Positions 1-8,705 of a stretch of DNA of 64,000 nt are shown in pieces. The stretch lies in NCBI GenBank assembly GCA_938023515.1, contig CALJDR010000053.1, positions 34,495 through 98,494 of the forward strand, written 5' to 3'. Every line of letters starts with the position of its first letter. Positions within the stretch are counted from its first letter, which is position 1. Source of the DNA: an uncultured Flavobacteriales bacterium (GTDB lineage Bacteria > Bacteroidota > Bacteroidia > Flavobacteriales > UBA1820). The notes under the pieces were generated by a model. It made no database searches. It was given only the letters and a program-made list of their open reading frames with translations, and had not been told where the DNA came from. The translations under genes were made by a program, and so were the position numbers.

Positions 1-516
1 GGCGTGGAATCGGCCGAAGGGCAGGGATCAACGTTTTGGTTCACCATTCCTTACGATTCGCAGGACGGCCAGCCCCCGGCGGAAGAATGTCCGCCTGAAA
101 TGGCTGCTCCAGAGGCTCCCGCTGCAACAAAAGAGAGAAAACCGCTGGTGCTGATCGCCGAAGACAACCCGAGCAACTACAAGTTGTTCGAAGCGATCCT
201 GTCTCGGGAATGTACGCTTGTACATGCCCACGATGGTGTCGAAGCGGTTGAGTTCTTCAAGAACCTGCACCCGGCCCTCATATTGATGGACCTCAAGATG
301 CCTTTGATGGACGGGTACCAGGCGACGGCCGAAATACGGAAATTGTCCGCCGAGGTGCCTATCATTGCCGTGACGGCTTTTGCATTTGCCCAGGACGAAC
401 AGCGGGTGTACGACAGCGGGTTCGACGATTACCTGCCCAAGCCTGTTCATGCCGAGATCCTGCGGGAGAAAGTCCGGCATTATACCGGTGAGCACAGCAA
501 GAATACTAATAAATAG
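1..516 (+). CDS. Hybrid sensor histidine kinase/response regulator, C-terminal part
   Basis: The reading frame is open from the first base, so the gene starts upstream of the window; the in-frame ATG at 4 is internal. The first residues (GVESAEGQGSTFWF) are the end of an HATPase_c domain, which ends in G-S-T-F-W-F in the two paralogues further on. A linker of about 35 residues leads into a receiver (REC) domain with the acidic pocket in LIAEDN, the phosphoacceptor Asp in LILMDLKMP, the conserved Thr in AVTAFAF and the conserved Lys in LPKPV. It is therefore the output end of a one-protein phosphorelay. Its stop is 35 bp before the next kinase gene on the same strand, so the two are probably co-transcribed. 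The signal is unknown because the sensor part is missing. Confidence 0.9.
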   Translation, partial: GVESAEGQGSTFWFTIPYDSQDGQPPAEECPPEMAAPEAPAATKERKPLVLIAEDNPSNYKLFEAILSRECTLVHAHDGVEAVEFFKNLHPALILMDLKMPLMDGYQATAEIRKLSAEVPIIAVTAFAFAQDEQRVYDSGFDDYLPKPVHAEILREKVRHYTGEHSKNTNK

Positions 517-550
517 AAGAAATAGAGAGATTTTTTGAGGATAAAGAGAA

Positions 551-2533
551 ATGAATGAGAACGAAATAATCGGGCGTATTCTCTCCGATGCCAAGATCGG
601 ATGGTGGAAGGCAGATTTTAAACGCCGTACTTATATTTTTTCGGATTACTTCAGGGATCTTTTGGGCTTTTCGCAAAGCGAGATTCCGTTTGAAGAGTTT
701 ATAGGCTACGTACGTCCGGAATTCCGGGACCGCCTGCGCAGCGAATTCGATACATATGCCAATCAGTTTATTTACGACCGTTCGATCCCTGTCCGGACTC
801 CGAAAGGCGAAATCTGGATACGGGCCAAAGTGATCGACCGTATTACACAGGAGGACGGATCGGTCATCCATATAGGGTACGCCCAGATCGTACCCGGAGA
901 GGATATTCCGGAAAACGAGGAGTCGGTGTTGCGGACCAACGATTTGCTGTACCAACTCAACAGCATATCCCACACGCTGCTGTCTTTCCTCCATGCCGAA
1001 TCGGTGGACGAGATCATTCGCAAGATACTCGGCGACATACTTAAGCTCTTTAAAGGAGGCCGTGCTTATATCATCGAATACGACCTGGAAAACAAGACTC
1101 AGACCTGTACGTATGAAGTAGCGGATAAAAATGTAAGCCAGGAACAGGGTCGGATAGATCACCTCCCGATGGCGGATACACCCTGGTGGACCCGGCAGGT
1201 ATGTACCGGCCAATCGATCATCCTTTCCGATTTGGACGATCTCCCGTCCGAGGCGGCGGTCGAGAAAGAATTTCTGTCCGTACAGAATATAAAATCCCTG
1301 ATCGTCGTGCCGCTTATCGCCAAAGACGGTGTCTGGGGGTATGTGGGTATCGATATCGTCGAGGAAGCCCACCGGTGGACCAACGAAGACTGCCAGTGGT
1401 TTTCTTCGCTGGCCAATGTCATCAATATCTGTATGGAGCTCCAGAAATCGGAGCAGGAAGCCAGCAAGGAGCGGACGTACCTGCGGGGCCTTTACCAGCA
1501 TATGCCGGTAGGCTATCTCCGGTTGAAGATGCTTTACGACAGACAGGGCAACCTGTCCGATTATATTTTCCTCGATGCCAACGATGCCACGGAACGCATC
1601 GTATGGAATTGTGAAAAGGAGGACTATATTGGTTTCCGCGCCAGCGAAAAAGGCCGCAATCTGAGCGTTGAACTTCCGGTGCTGGCACAGGTGCTCCATA
1701 GCGAGCAATATATAGACATGACCGATTACATGAAAGATGCCTGCAAATATGTGCGGACGATCATGTATTCGACCCAGAAGGACGAGGTGATCTGCCTGAT
1801 GTCCGACATGACTGAAATATATGAAGCGCATCAGGCCCTGGACCGCAGTGAAAAGATCCTGCGCAACATTTACGACAACCTCCCGGCCGGAGTGGAGCTT
1901 TACAACAAGGAGGGGCTCCTGATAGACCTGAACAACAAGGATATGGAGATATTCGGGGTGAAGGATAAAGAAACAACCCTCGGCGTCGATTTTTTCTCGA
2001 ACCCCAATGTCCCTGAAGATATCAAGGAAAAGGTCCGCAACCGGGAAAATGTTTCTTTTAAACTCGTCTATCCTTTCGACCATATCGGCGATTACTACTC
2101 CTGCCAGAAGACCGGATCTATAGAGATATATACTACGGTAAGTATGCTGTACGATTCGCAGGGCGAACTGATCAACTTCATGCTCATCAACATGGACAAT
2201 ACCGAGATCAACCGGGCCCACAGCCGGATCGCCGAGTTTGAAAGTTCTTTCTCGATGGTCTGCCGTTTCGGTAAGGTGGGCTACTGCCGTTTTGACCTGC
2301 TTACCAAAGAGGGGTACGGGGTGCCACAGTGGTATCACAACCTGGGCGAGAAGGAAGACACGCCGCTCCGGGAGGTGCTTGGAGTATACAATCATGTCCA
2401 TCCGGACGACAAGAGTTACCTGATGGAGTGCATCCGCCGGGTAAAACTGGGCGAGATCGACAATTTTACCGCCGACCTGCAGATAAGCACGCCCCAGGGC
2501 AATAAGGCAATAAATGGACGCGTGTCAATGTAA
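551..2533 (+). CDS. PAS/GAF sensor half of a split hybrid histidine kinase
   Basis: A 660-residue product. It starts with a PAS domain (about 1-115), continues with a GAF domain (about 140-300) and three more PAS-like segments, and stops inside the last PAC motif. No signal peptide or membrane helix is apparent, so sensing is probably cytoplasmic. The start ATG follows a GAGG-type purine stretch. The stop at 2531-2533 is premature: an 8-bp tandem duplication at 2498-2513 shifts the frame, and the natural continuation is the reading frame at 2533-3762, which carries the catalytic domains. Removing one repeat copy gives one continuous frame of about 1067 residues. As read, this half has no kinase core and should be inactive as a kinase unless frameshifting or reversion occurs. 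It was probably a paralogue of the kinases at 1-516 and 58030-59922. Confidence 0.85.
   Translation: MNENEIIGRILSDAKIGWWKADFKRRTYIFSDYFRDLLGFSQSEIPFEEFIGYVRPEFRDRLRSEFDTYANQFIYDRSIPVRTPKGEIWIRAKVIDRITQEDGSVIHIGYAQIVPGEDIPENEESVLRTNDLLYQLNSISHTLLSFLHAESVDEIIRKILGDILKLFKGGRAYIIEYDLENKTQTCTYEVADKNVSQEQGRIDHLPMADTPWWTRQVCTGQSIILSDLDDLPSEAAVEKEFLSVQNIKSLIVVPLIAKDGVWGYVGIDIVEEAHRWTNEDCQWFSSLANVINICMELQKSEQEASKERTYLRGLYQHMPVGYLRLKMLYDRQGNLSDYIFLDANDATERIVWNCEKEDYIGFRASEKGRNLSVELPVLAQVLHSEQYIDMTDYMKDACKYVRTIMYSTQKDEVICLMSDMTEIYEAHQALDRSEKILRNIYDNLPAGVELYNKEGLLIDLNNKDMEIFGVKDKETTLGVDFFSNPNVPEDIKEKVRNRENVSFKLVYPFDHIGDYYSCQKTGSIEIYTTVSMLYDSQGELINFMLINMDNTEINRAHSRIAEFESSFSMVCRFGKVGYCRFDLLTKEGYGVPQWYHNLGEKEDTPLREVLGVYNHVHPDDKSYLMECIRRVKLGEIDNFTADLQISTPQGNKAINGRVSM
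2498..2513. repeat. 8-bp tandem duplication (GGCAATAA x2) causing a frameshift
   Basis: GGCAATAA occurs at 2498-2505 and again directly at 2506-2513. With both copies the upstream frame reads GNKAINGRVSM and stops. With one copy it would read GNKWTRVNVMRN, the usual end of a PAC motif, and run straight into the kinase core. This looks like slipped-strand duplication, or an assembly or sequencing error. Confidence 0.9.
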
Positions 2534-3762
2534 TGCGCAATATGCTGAACACCGACCCCTCGAAACTCGAGATGGTCTGCGTGAACTATGATATTACCGA
2601 ACTGAAACGGACGGAGAAGAACCTGATCGAGGCCAAGAACCGTGCCGAAGTTTCGGACCGGCTCAAGAGTGCTTTCCTGGCCAATATGAGCCATGAGATA
2701 CGTACTCCGCTCAATGCGATTGTCGGTTTCTCGAATCTGCTGGTCGAGGCCGAGGACGCGGAAGAAAAGAAAGAGTACATCAGTATCGTACAGGAAAACA
2801 ACGACCTTTTGCTCAAACTCATTTCCGATATCCTCGACCTGTCCAAGATAGAGGCCGGTACGTTCGAGTTTGTCAACGGCGAAGTGGATGTGAATCAATT
2901 GTGTACCGAGATTATCCGGTCGCTCGGAATGAAGGCGGCCGATACCGGGGTGGAACTTCGTTTCGGGGAGCATCTCCCGCAATGCCGTATGATCAGCGAC
3001 AAGAACCGGTTGATGCAGCTCATATCGAATTTCATCAACAATGCCCTGAAATTCACTGCCGAAGGGTCAATTACTTTAGGATATCGCCTGGAGCCGAAAA
3101 AAGAGATACTGTTTTATGTCCGGGATACGGGAACCGGTATTCCCCCCGATCAGCAACAGGCTATTTTCGACCGCTTTGTCAAACTCAACAGTTTTGTCCA
3201 GGGCACCGGCCTCGGACTTTCCATCTGCAAAAGCATTGTTGAGCAGATGGGCGGCCGCATCGGGGTGGAATCGAAAGAAGGGGAAGGCTCCACGTTTTGG
3301 TTTTCCGTGCCTTTCGTGGAAGGAGCGTACGAATCTGAAATGGAAAGCAATATGATAGAATCAGGATCCTGTTTGACCGGCCATTCGGACGAAAACCGCC
3401 CGACTGTCCTTATCGCCGAGGATACCGACAGCAATTACCTGCTCCTTTTTCTGCTGCTGAAAAAGGAATACCACATAGTCCGGGCCCTCAACGGCCTGGA
3501 AGCGGTTGAAATGCACGAAAAGCTGCACCCCGACATTATCCTGATGGATGTGAAAATGCCGGAGATGGACGGTCTGCAGGCTACCCGGGAAATCCGCAAG
3601 AAAGACACGGCCGTTCCGATTATCGCGATCACAGCGTTCGCTTTCGACCAGGACAAACAACGTACCCTTGAGGCCGGCTGCAACGATTATATGTCCAAAC
3701 CGGTACAGGGAGCCTTGCTGCGTGAGAAGATGCAGCAATTCCTTCGGGGCGATAAAGGTTGA
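2533..3762 (+). CDS. Kinase and receiver half of a split hybrid histidine kinase
   Basis: The frame opens at an ATG overlapping the upstream stop by one base (TAATG), so some translation by re-initiation is possible. The 409-residue product has the end of a PAC motif (VNYDITELK), a HisKA dimerisation domain with the phosphoacceptor His54 in MSHEIRTPLNAIVGF, an HATPase_c domain with N box (NFINNALKF), G1 (DTGTGIPP) and G2 (GTGLGLSICK), and a C-terminal receiver with LIAEDTDSN, the phosphoacceptor Asp in ILMDVKMP and Lys in MSKPV. Coding homology extends upstream of this ATG in the same frame to about 2506 (NKWTRVNV), which shows that it is the displaced 3' part of the gene starting at 551, not an independent gene. 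A terminator follows at 3807. Confidence 0.88.
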   Translation: MRNMLNTDPSKLEMVCVNYDITELKRTEKNLIEAKNRAEVSDRLKSAFLANMSHEIRTPLNAIVGFSNLLVEAEDAEEKKEYISIVQENNDLLLKLISDILDLSKIEAGTFEFVNGEVDVNQLCTEIIRSLGMKAADTGVELRFGEHLPQCRMISDKNRLMQLISNFINNALKFTAEGSITLGYRLEPKKEILFYVRDTGTGIPPDQQQAIFDRFVKLNSFVQGTGLGLSICKSIVEQMGGRIGVESKEGEGSTFWFSVPFVEGAYESEMESNMIESGSCLTGHSDENRPTVLIAEDTDSNYLLLFLLLKKEYHIVRALNGLEAVEMHEKLHPDIILMDVKMPEMDGLQATREIRKKDTAVPIIAITAFAFDQDKQRTLEAGCNDYMSKPVQGALLREKMQQFLRGDKG

Positions 3763-3806
3763 TCTTTTCGCACTCTGCCGATCGGAAAAAGAATAAAAAG
3801 ATCCGA

Positions 3807-3839
3807 AGTCCCTTGTCGTTTGCCGGCAGGGGATTTTTT
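3807..3839 (+). terminator. Intrinsic terminator after the kinase genes
   Basis: A 9-bp stem (3807-3815 with 3827-3835, including two G-T pairs), an 11-nt loop and a T run at 3834-3839, 45 bases after the kinase stop codon. Confidence 0.65.
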
Positions 3840-4000
3840 CTGACGGAAAAAGTTCCTTATCATAACTTTGATTCCCCTTGTCCCGGCTCCCGCAGACCGG
3901 AGATTTTTGCCGGAATTGCCCTCCCGGTAGTGTATAAAGATGCCCTCAAATTTTTTCCGGGGATTGCTTTTACGAGCCTCTATTTATTGCTACTTTTATC

Positions 4001-4190
4001 GACGCTTTCGGTGGCGGAAATTCGCTCCGCCCCAAGAGGGAATACCGTGCGATCCGGTAACAGTACCCGCTGCTGTGATTCTCGCCGAACCCGGAAAAAG
4101 ATGCCACTGCGATTTTGTGGGAAGGCGTTCCGAGGGAGAGATAAGCCAGAAGACCTGCCGAAAGACCCTATCGAGATTTCTGCTTTCGGG
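4001..4190 (+). promoter_or_regulatory. Cobalamin (B12) riboswitch upstream of nrdD
   Basis: The conserved blocks of the class appear in order: AAGAGGGAAT (4034-4043), GATCCGGTAACAGTACCCGC, CTGCTGTGAT, GCCACTG (4103-4109), GGGAAGGCG (4129-4137) and the B12 box AGCCAGAAGACCTGCC (4143-4158). The closing helix P1 can form between CTTTCGG at 4005-4011 and CCGAAAG at 4158-4164. An identical GCTTTCGG recurs at 4182-4189 and can pair with the same CCGAAAG, giving two mutually exclusive folds, a plausible expression platform. A weak -7-like TACTTTTA at 3991-3998 would start transcription close to P1. The family is known to bind adenosyl- or methylcobalamin and usually represses genes when B12 is plentiful. 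The controlled gene is a B12-independent reductase. Confidence 0.88.
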
Positions 4191-4346
4191 AGTTAAAGCA
4201 CGGGAACGGTTGGAATCCGGCGCGTCGGTGCGCATTTCGTTTTCCTTTCATTTCCTTCTTTATCCTTAGAGCATTGCACATCCCTGCAGGGCGGGCCCAT
4301 CGTGTGGACAAGACATACAATATATAAACGAACCATAGGAATAATT

Positions 4347-6449
4347 ATGAAACCATCCGATTTCTACATCGTAAAACGGGACGGGCAAAAAGAGCCGTTC
4401 TCCATGGACAAGATCACGGCGGCCATCGAAAAGGCCTTCCGGTCGGTCGGCAAGACGGCTACCAATGAACTGCTGGAAAAACTCACCTCCAGCCTCTACA
4501 TCCACGAGGGGACGAGTGTGGAGGAGATCCAGAACCAGGTCGAGCTGGCCCTGATGAGCCATGGGTATTACGGTGTGGCCAAATCGTTTATCATCTACCG
4601 CCAGCACCATTTGGAGGACCGTGAGGTGCGCGACAAACTGGCCTTCCTGGTGGATTATTGCCAGGCCGAAAACCCGGCCACCGGCAGCAAGTACGACGCC
4701 AATGCCAACGTAGAGAACAAGAATATCGCCACGCTGATCGGCGAACTGCCCAAACAGAACTTCATCCGGCTCAACCGCCGCCTGCTTACTGACCGCATCA
4801 AGGAGATGTACGGCAAAGAGATGGCCGACAGCTATCTTGAACTACTGGACAAACATTTTATCTACAAGAACGACGAAACGAGCATGGCCAATTACTGCGC
4901 CAGCATCACAATGTATCCCTGGCTGCTATCCGGCACGACACCTATCGGGGGAAATTCCACCAAGCCAACCAACCTCAAGTCGTTCTGCGGCGGGTTCGTC
5001 AACATGGTGTTTATTGTTTCCAGTATGCTCAGCGGGGCTTGCGCCACGCCCGAATTCCTGATGTATCTCAATTACTTCATCAGCCTGGAGTACGGGGAGG
5101 ATTATTACAAGGATGCCGGACGGAAGGTCGACCTCTCGCTCAAACAGCGGAGCCTGGACAAGGTGATCACCGATTGCTTCGAGCAGATCGTGTACTCCAT
5201 CAACCAGCCTACCGGAGCGCGCAATTTCCAGGCCGTATTTTGGAATATCGCCTATTACGACCGCTACTACTTCGAAAGCCTGTTCGGCGAGTTCGTATTC
5301 CCCGACGGTTCGCGGCCCAAATGGGATTCCCTGGACTGGCTCCAGCGCCGGTTTATGCAGTGGTTCAACGAAGAGCGCATGAAAACAGTCCTCACGTTCC
5401 CTGTCGAAACCATGGCGCTGCTTTCCGAGAACGGCGACGTAAAGGACAAAGCCTACGGTGACCTGACCGCCCGGATGTATGCGGCCGGGCACTCGTTCTT
5501 TACCTATATGAGCGACAATGCCGACTCTCTGAGCAGCTGCTGCCGCCTGCGTAACGAAATACAGGACAACGGTTTCAGCTATACCCTGGGTGCGGGAGGT
5601 GTTTCTACTGGCTCCAAAAGTGTACTGACGATCAACCTGAACCGTTGTATCCAGTATGCCGTGGGTAAAGGGATCCCTTACACCGAATTCTTGGAGGACG
5701 TGGTAGACAAGGTGCATAAGTATCAGTCGGCCTACAACGAGAACCTGAAAAATCTCCAGGCCAACGGGATGTTGCCCTTGTTCGATGCCGGGTATATCAA
5801 TATGGGCCGTCAGTACCTGACTATCGGAGTGAACGGGCTGGTAGAAGCCGCCGAATTCCTCGGGCTGGCCATCGATGACAATCCGCAGTACCAGGCTTTC
5901 GTACAGGATATCCTGGGGTTGATCGAAAAATACAACAAACAGTACCGTACGGCGGACGTGATGTTCAACTGCGAAATGATCCCGGCGGAAAACGTAGGGG
6001 TAAAACACGCCAAATGGGACCGTGAAGACGGTTACCAGGTGACGCGCGATTGCTACAACAGTTATTTTTACGTGGTGGAGGATACTTCACTCACCGTACT
6101 CGACAAATTCCGACTTCACGGACGGCGGTATGTGGAACATCTTACCGGCGGGTCGGCCCTGCATATGAACCTCGACGAGCATTTGTCCGAGCAGCAGTAC
6201 CGCCAGCTCCTCCGCGTGGCGGCCAGCGAAGGCACCAACTATTTCACGTTCAATATCCCCAATACCGTGTGCAACGATTGCGGGCATATCGACAAGCGTT
6301 ACCTCAAGGAATGCCCCCATTGCCATAGCCAGAATACGGATTATTTGACCCGTGTCATCGGTTACCTCAAACGGGTGAGCAATTTCTCGCGTCCGCGCCA
6401 GAAAGAAGCAGCCATGCGCCATTACAACCACGCAGCCGGGGAAATGTAA
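4347..6449 (+). CDS. nrdD: Anaerobic ribonucleoside-triphosphate reductase (class III)
   Basis: Reduces ribonucleotides to deoxyribonucleotides using a glycyl radical, under anaerobic conditions and without B12. The N-terminal about 95 residues are an ATP-cone (FYIVKRDGQKEPFSMDKI), the allosteric nucleotide site. Near the C-terminus are the zinc-binding cysteines (CNDCG and CPHC) and the glycyl-radical loop RVIGYL, with the radical Gly 29 residues from the end. The frame is open from an ATG at 4302, but ATG 4347 is preferred: it follows AGGA by 6 nt and gives the usual MKPSDFYIVKRDG start (700 residues). The activase nrdG starts 11 bp downstream. The long leader carries a cobalamin riboswitch, so expression is likely lowered when B12 is available, which implies a B12-dependent class II reductase elsewhere (inference). 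Confidence 0.95.
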   Translation: MKPSDFYIVKRDGQKEPFSMDKITAAIEKAFRSVGKTATNELLEKLTSSLYIHEGTSVEEIQNQVELALMSHGYYGVAKSFIIYRQHHLEDREVRDKLAFLVDYCQAENPATGSKYDANANVENKNIATLIGELPKQNFIRLNRRLLTDRIKEMYGKEMADSYLELLDKHFIYKNDETSMANYCASITMYPWLLSGTTPIGGNSTKPTNLKSFCGGFVNMVFIVSSMLSGACATPEFLMYLNYFISLEYGEDYYKDAGRKVDLSLKQRSLDKVITDCFEQIVYSINQPTGARNFQAVFWNIAYYDRYYFESLFGEFVFPDGSRPKWDSLDWLQRRFMQWFNEERMKTVLTFPVETMALLSENGDVKDKAYGDLTARMYAAGHSFFTYMSDNADSLSSCCRLRNEIQDNGFSYTLGAGGVSTGSKSVLTINLNRCIQYAVGKGIPYTEFLEDVVDKVHKYQSAYNENLKNLQANGMLPLFDAGYINMGRQYLTIGVNGLVEAAEFLGLAIDDNPQYQAFVQDILGLIEKYNKQYRTADVMFNCEMIPAENVGVKHAKWDREDGYQVTRDCYNSYFYVVEDTSLTVLDKFRLHGRRYVEHLTGGSALHMNLDEHLSEQQYRQLLRVAASEGTNYFTFNIPNTVCNDCGHIDKRYLKECPHCHSQNTDYLTRVIGYLKRVSNFSRPRQKEAAMRHYNHAAGEM

Positions 6450-6460
6450 AAGGTCCCGGC

Positions 6461-6976
6461 ATGTTGAAATACGTCAACTACGACATTGTTTTTCAGGAAA
6501 TTCCCGATGAGGTGACCCTGGCGGTCAACCTCTCGGGCTGTCCTGTGGGTTGCCCGGGCTGCCATAGTTCTTTCCTGAAAGGGGATGTGGGCGATGAGTT
6601 GTCTACGGCTGTATTGGACCGCTTATTGGAAAAATACGGACGCGATATTACCTGCCTGTGCTTTATGGGAGGGGACGGCGCCCCGCAGGAAGTGGCTGCA
6701 TTAGCTGGTTACCTGTGGAAAAAAACATCAGGATGCCTTAAAACGGGCTGGTATTCCGGCCGGCAGGAACTGCCGGAAGGGGTCGACCCGTCGGTGTTCG
6801 ATTACGTCAAACTGGGGCCTTATGTGGAGGAGAAAGGCGGCCTCCGCAGTCCTCGAACCAACCAACGGCTCTATAAGGTAATAGCCGGTGCCGGAATATC
6901 TGGACAGAGGATTGCAGTGAAAGATAACCGGAACTTTTTATTACAGGACATCACCTCGGTTTTCTGGGAAAAATAA
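6461..6976 (+). CDS. nrdG: Anaerobic ribonucleotide reductase activating protein (radical SAM)
   Basis: A radical-SAM enzyme that generates the glycyl radical on NrdD. The cluster motif C-x3-C-x2-C is visible as Cys27, Cys31 and Cys34 (SGCPVGCPGC), followed by the MGGDGAP glycine-rich SAM segment. Its 171 residues match the short NrdG family. The gene begins 11 bp after nrdD, so they are one operon under the same riboswitch. The C-terminal part (PRTNQRLYKV) matches the usual NrdG end. Confidence 0.93.
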   Translation: MLKYVNYDIVFQEIPDEVTLAVNLSGCPVGCPGCHSSFLKGDVGDELSTAVLDRLLEKYGRDITCLCFMGGDGAPQEVAALAGYLWKKTSGCLKTGWYSGRQELPEGVDPSVFDYVKLGPYVEEKGGLRSPRTNQRLYKVIAGAGISGQRIAVKDNRNFLLQDITSVFWEK

Positions 6977-6977
6977 A

Positions 6978-7379
6978 ATGATGGAACAGCGTCTGACTTT
7001 AATTACTCTCGGGGTCGCCGATCTTCGGCGTTCGCTCGATTTTTATGAAAAAGGCCTTGGCTGGGTACGCTCGGAGAGAAGCAGCGGGGATATGATCGCT
7101 TTCGAAATGCCGGGGATCATGCTGGCATTGTATCCTATTGAGGAACTGGCCAAAGATGTTACCATTGCCCATGAACCGTCGCGGTTTTCCGGGATGACTA
7201 TCGCCCACAATGTGCGCAGCGAAAAAGAAGTGGATGAATTGATGGCTACCGTAACTATGCTGGGAGGGACGGTGCTCAAGCAGCCGCAGAAAGTATTTTG
7301 GGGCGGCTACAGCGGCTATTTTGCCGATCCGGACGGGTATGTGTTCGAGGTCGCTTACAATCCTTTCTGGGAGTTTTAA
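6978..7379 (+). CDS. VOC-superfamily (glyoxalase/bleomycin-resistance-like) protein
   Basis: A 133-residue single VOC module: beta-alpha-beta-beta-beta start TLITLGVADLRRSLDFYEKGLGW, and the C-terminal FADPDGYVFEVAYNP with the usual metal-ligand Glu. The first-strand metal-ligand position (often His) reads Thr/Leu here, so a metal centre is uncertain. It starts 1 bp after nrdG (two possible ATGs, 6978 and 6981), so it probably sits in the nrdDG transcript. The substrate cannot be read from sequence; members of this short type are usually annotated only as glyoxalase-like. Confidence 0.8.
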   Translation: MMEQRLTLITLGVADLRRSLDFYEKGLGWVRSERSSGDMIAFEMPGIMLALYPIEELAKDVTIAHEPSRFSGMTIAHNVRSEKEVDELMATVTMLGGTVLKQPQKVFWGGYSGYFADPDGYVFEVAYNPFWEF

Positions 7380-7755
7380 CGGCATATCCAGATCTTTCCT
7401 GTCTCGCACTTTATTTTTCCGCTTTTGCATTTCATCCGGTTTCCGAAGGATATTCCTTTTGTTTAGTAGGATAACAGATGGTATATCCGGGATTTTCCAA
7501 TCGATTGATTTATTCATAGCGGGTTAATTTCTCCGGACAGAGCAGACGCTTTATCGATAAGGGGCCGAAAAACCAAGCCTGATGGATGGTAAAAATAGAC
7601 GATTTGTAACTTCATTATAAAATATAATTTGCTATTTGCTCCGGAACATAGGTGAAATTAACGATGCTGTTTTTCTTTAACTCTTCAATCGTTATGGATT
7701 CTCTGAATTTCCTGTAAAAAATCTCTTTTTTCGATTCGTACAAATAGTATAGATG
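7380..7755. other. Non-coding or degraded stretch before the inverted repeat
   Basis: I see no convincing gene. A 62-codon frame on the minus strand (7615-7803) starts within the inverted repeat at 7756-7804 and resembles nothing I recognise. The stretch is AT-rich beyond about 7590, unlike the nrd genes, and marks the start of the decayed island. Confidence 0.4.
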
Positions 7756-7804
7756 TATGGGCAGCAGAACGAAAGGTACTGTACCTTTCGTTCTGCTGCC
7801 CATA
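7756..7804. repeat. Perfect 24-bp inverted repeat with a 1-nt centre
   Basis: The left arm 7756-7779 and right arm 7781-7804 are exact reverse complements, with a single T at 7780. A loop this short favours a cruciform or a fold-back DNA origin over an RNA hairpin. It lies directly before the point where methyltransferase homology begins (about 7818), so it may mark a rearrangement breakpoint. Confidence 0.9.
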
Positions 7805-7817
7805 ATATGGCCTCAGT

Positions 7818-8304
7818 TAAATAGTATTGGATGCGAGTAAATGCGGAGTGCCTCAAAAAAGAAAAAGATTTTTATGGTTGGTCGATTAGGGGAACAGGAT
7901 GGATTTATAGATAATTATTTATCTGATGGATTTTCTGAAAAATCAATGACCGTGGCAGATTATTTAGGCGATACTTTAGGCCTTGTAGACGTCCTCGTAG
8001 TTACGCCCGACGAGGAATATTCAGTATTTATGAGCCCAGTCCAACTATTAGAGGAGTGAATCGTCCAATGCCTCCGAATTACAGATTAAAACACAATGAT
8101 CCTGTCCAGTCAAAAGAAGGGGTCCGGGCATTGACAACACTTGAAAGAAGTTATATACAAACTTTTCCTAAAACCTTTAGGTTTATAGGAGGAAAGACGG
8201 ATATGGAGCAATTAATAGGGAATGCCGTGCCTGTAAATTTGGGTTTTTATGTTGCCTGTGCAATACGACGCTATAGGATAGATAATGGATTAATAAATGA
8301 CTGA
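7818..8304 (+). pseudogene. DNA (cytosine-5) methyltransferase remnant (dcm-like)
   Basis: Only the C-terminal third of a C5 methyltransferase remains. Frame 0 carries the motif VIII region (DASKCGVPQKRKR). A frameshift in the A-rich run near 7855 moves into the frame with IFMVGRLGEQ and VADYLGD. Another near 8025 moves to the frame with EPSPTIRGVNRPMPPNY, RALTTLERSYIQTFP and motif X (LIGNAVPVNLGFYVACAI). Motifs I-VI, including the catalytic PCQ loop, are missing, so it cannot methylate. The stop (8302-8304) overlaps the ATG of the vsr remnant, the normal dcm-vsr arrangement. Base composition is AT-richer than the flanking core genes, as expected for transferred restriction-modification DNA. 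Confidence 0.85.
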
Positions 8305-8702
8305 TGTTTTCTCAAAGGAACAATGTAGTAATATTATGCGAAAAGTGAAAAGTAAGCGTAATAAATCTACGGGATTAAGGCTTATTGAATTTTTTAAAAG
8401 TAACCATATAATAGGGTAATTATATGGGCATCCTGATTTTGTATTTCTCAAGATAAAGTAGCTATTTTTCTTGATGGATGTTTTTGGCATGGGCATGATT
8501 GTAGAAATACTAAACCAAAAGATAACGAAATTATTGGTGCAATAAAATTGCGCGTAATCAGAAACGAGATATAGAAGTAACGGAGGCTCTTATAAAGAAA
8601 AAATGGAGAGTTGTAAGGATATGGGAGTGTGAGCTCAAGAATAAAACATATATCTCCGAAGTATTTGGTAGCATTGGGTTTGGGAGCGATATAGATGTCT
8701 AA
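8297..8702 (+). pseudogene. Very short patch repair endonuclease (Vsr) remnant
   Basis: Begins MTDVFSKEQ..NIMRKVKSK and runs through LRLIEFFKSNHIIG to a TAG/TAA near 8416. Recognisable pieces continue in other frames: GHPDFVF, VAIFLDGCFWHGH-like coding at about 8455-8495, NQKRDIEVTEAL and KKKWRVVRIWECELK, ending at the TAA 8700-8702. Vsr nicks T:G mismatches left by deamination of 5-methylcytosine and is normally coupled to a Dcm-type methyltransferase. At least two indels and stops have destroyed this copy. It overlaps the methyltransferase stop by 8 bases. Confidence 0.85.
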
Positions 8703-8705
8703 AAT

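Noticed and set aside
506..2401. 631-codon minus-strand frame opposite the sensor kinase
   Set aside because: Antisense shadow of a gene with clear PAS and GAF domains; no recognisable protein family and composition typical of a reverse-complement frame.
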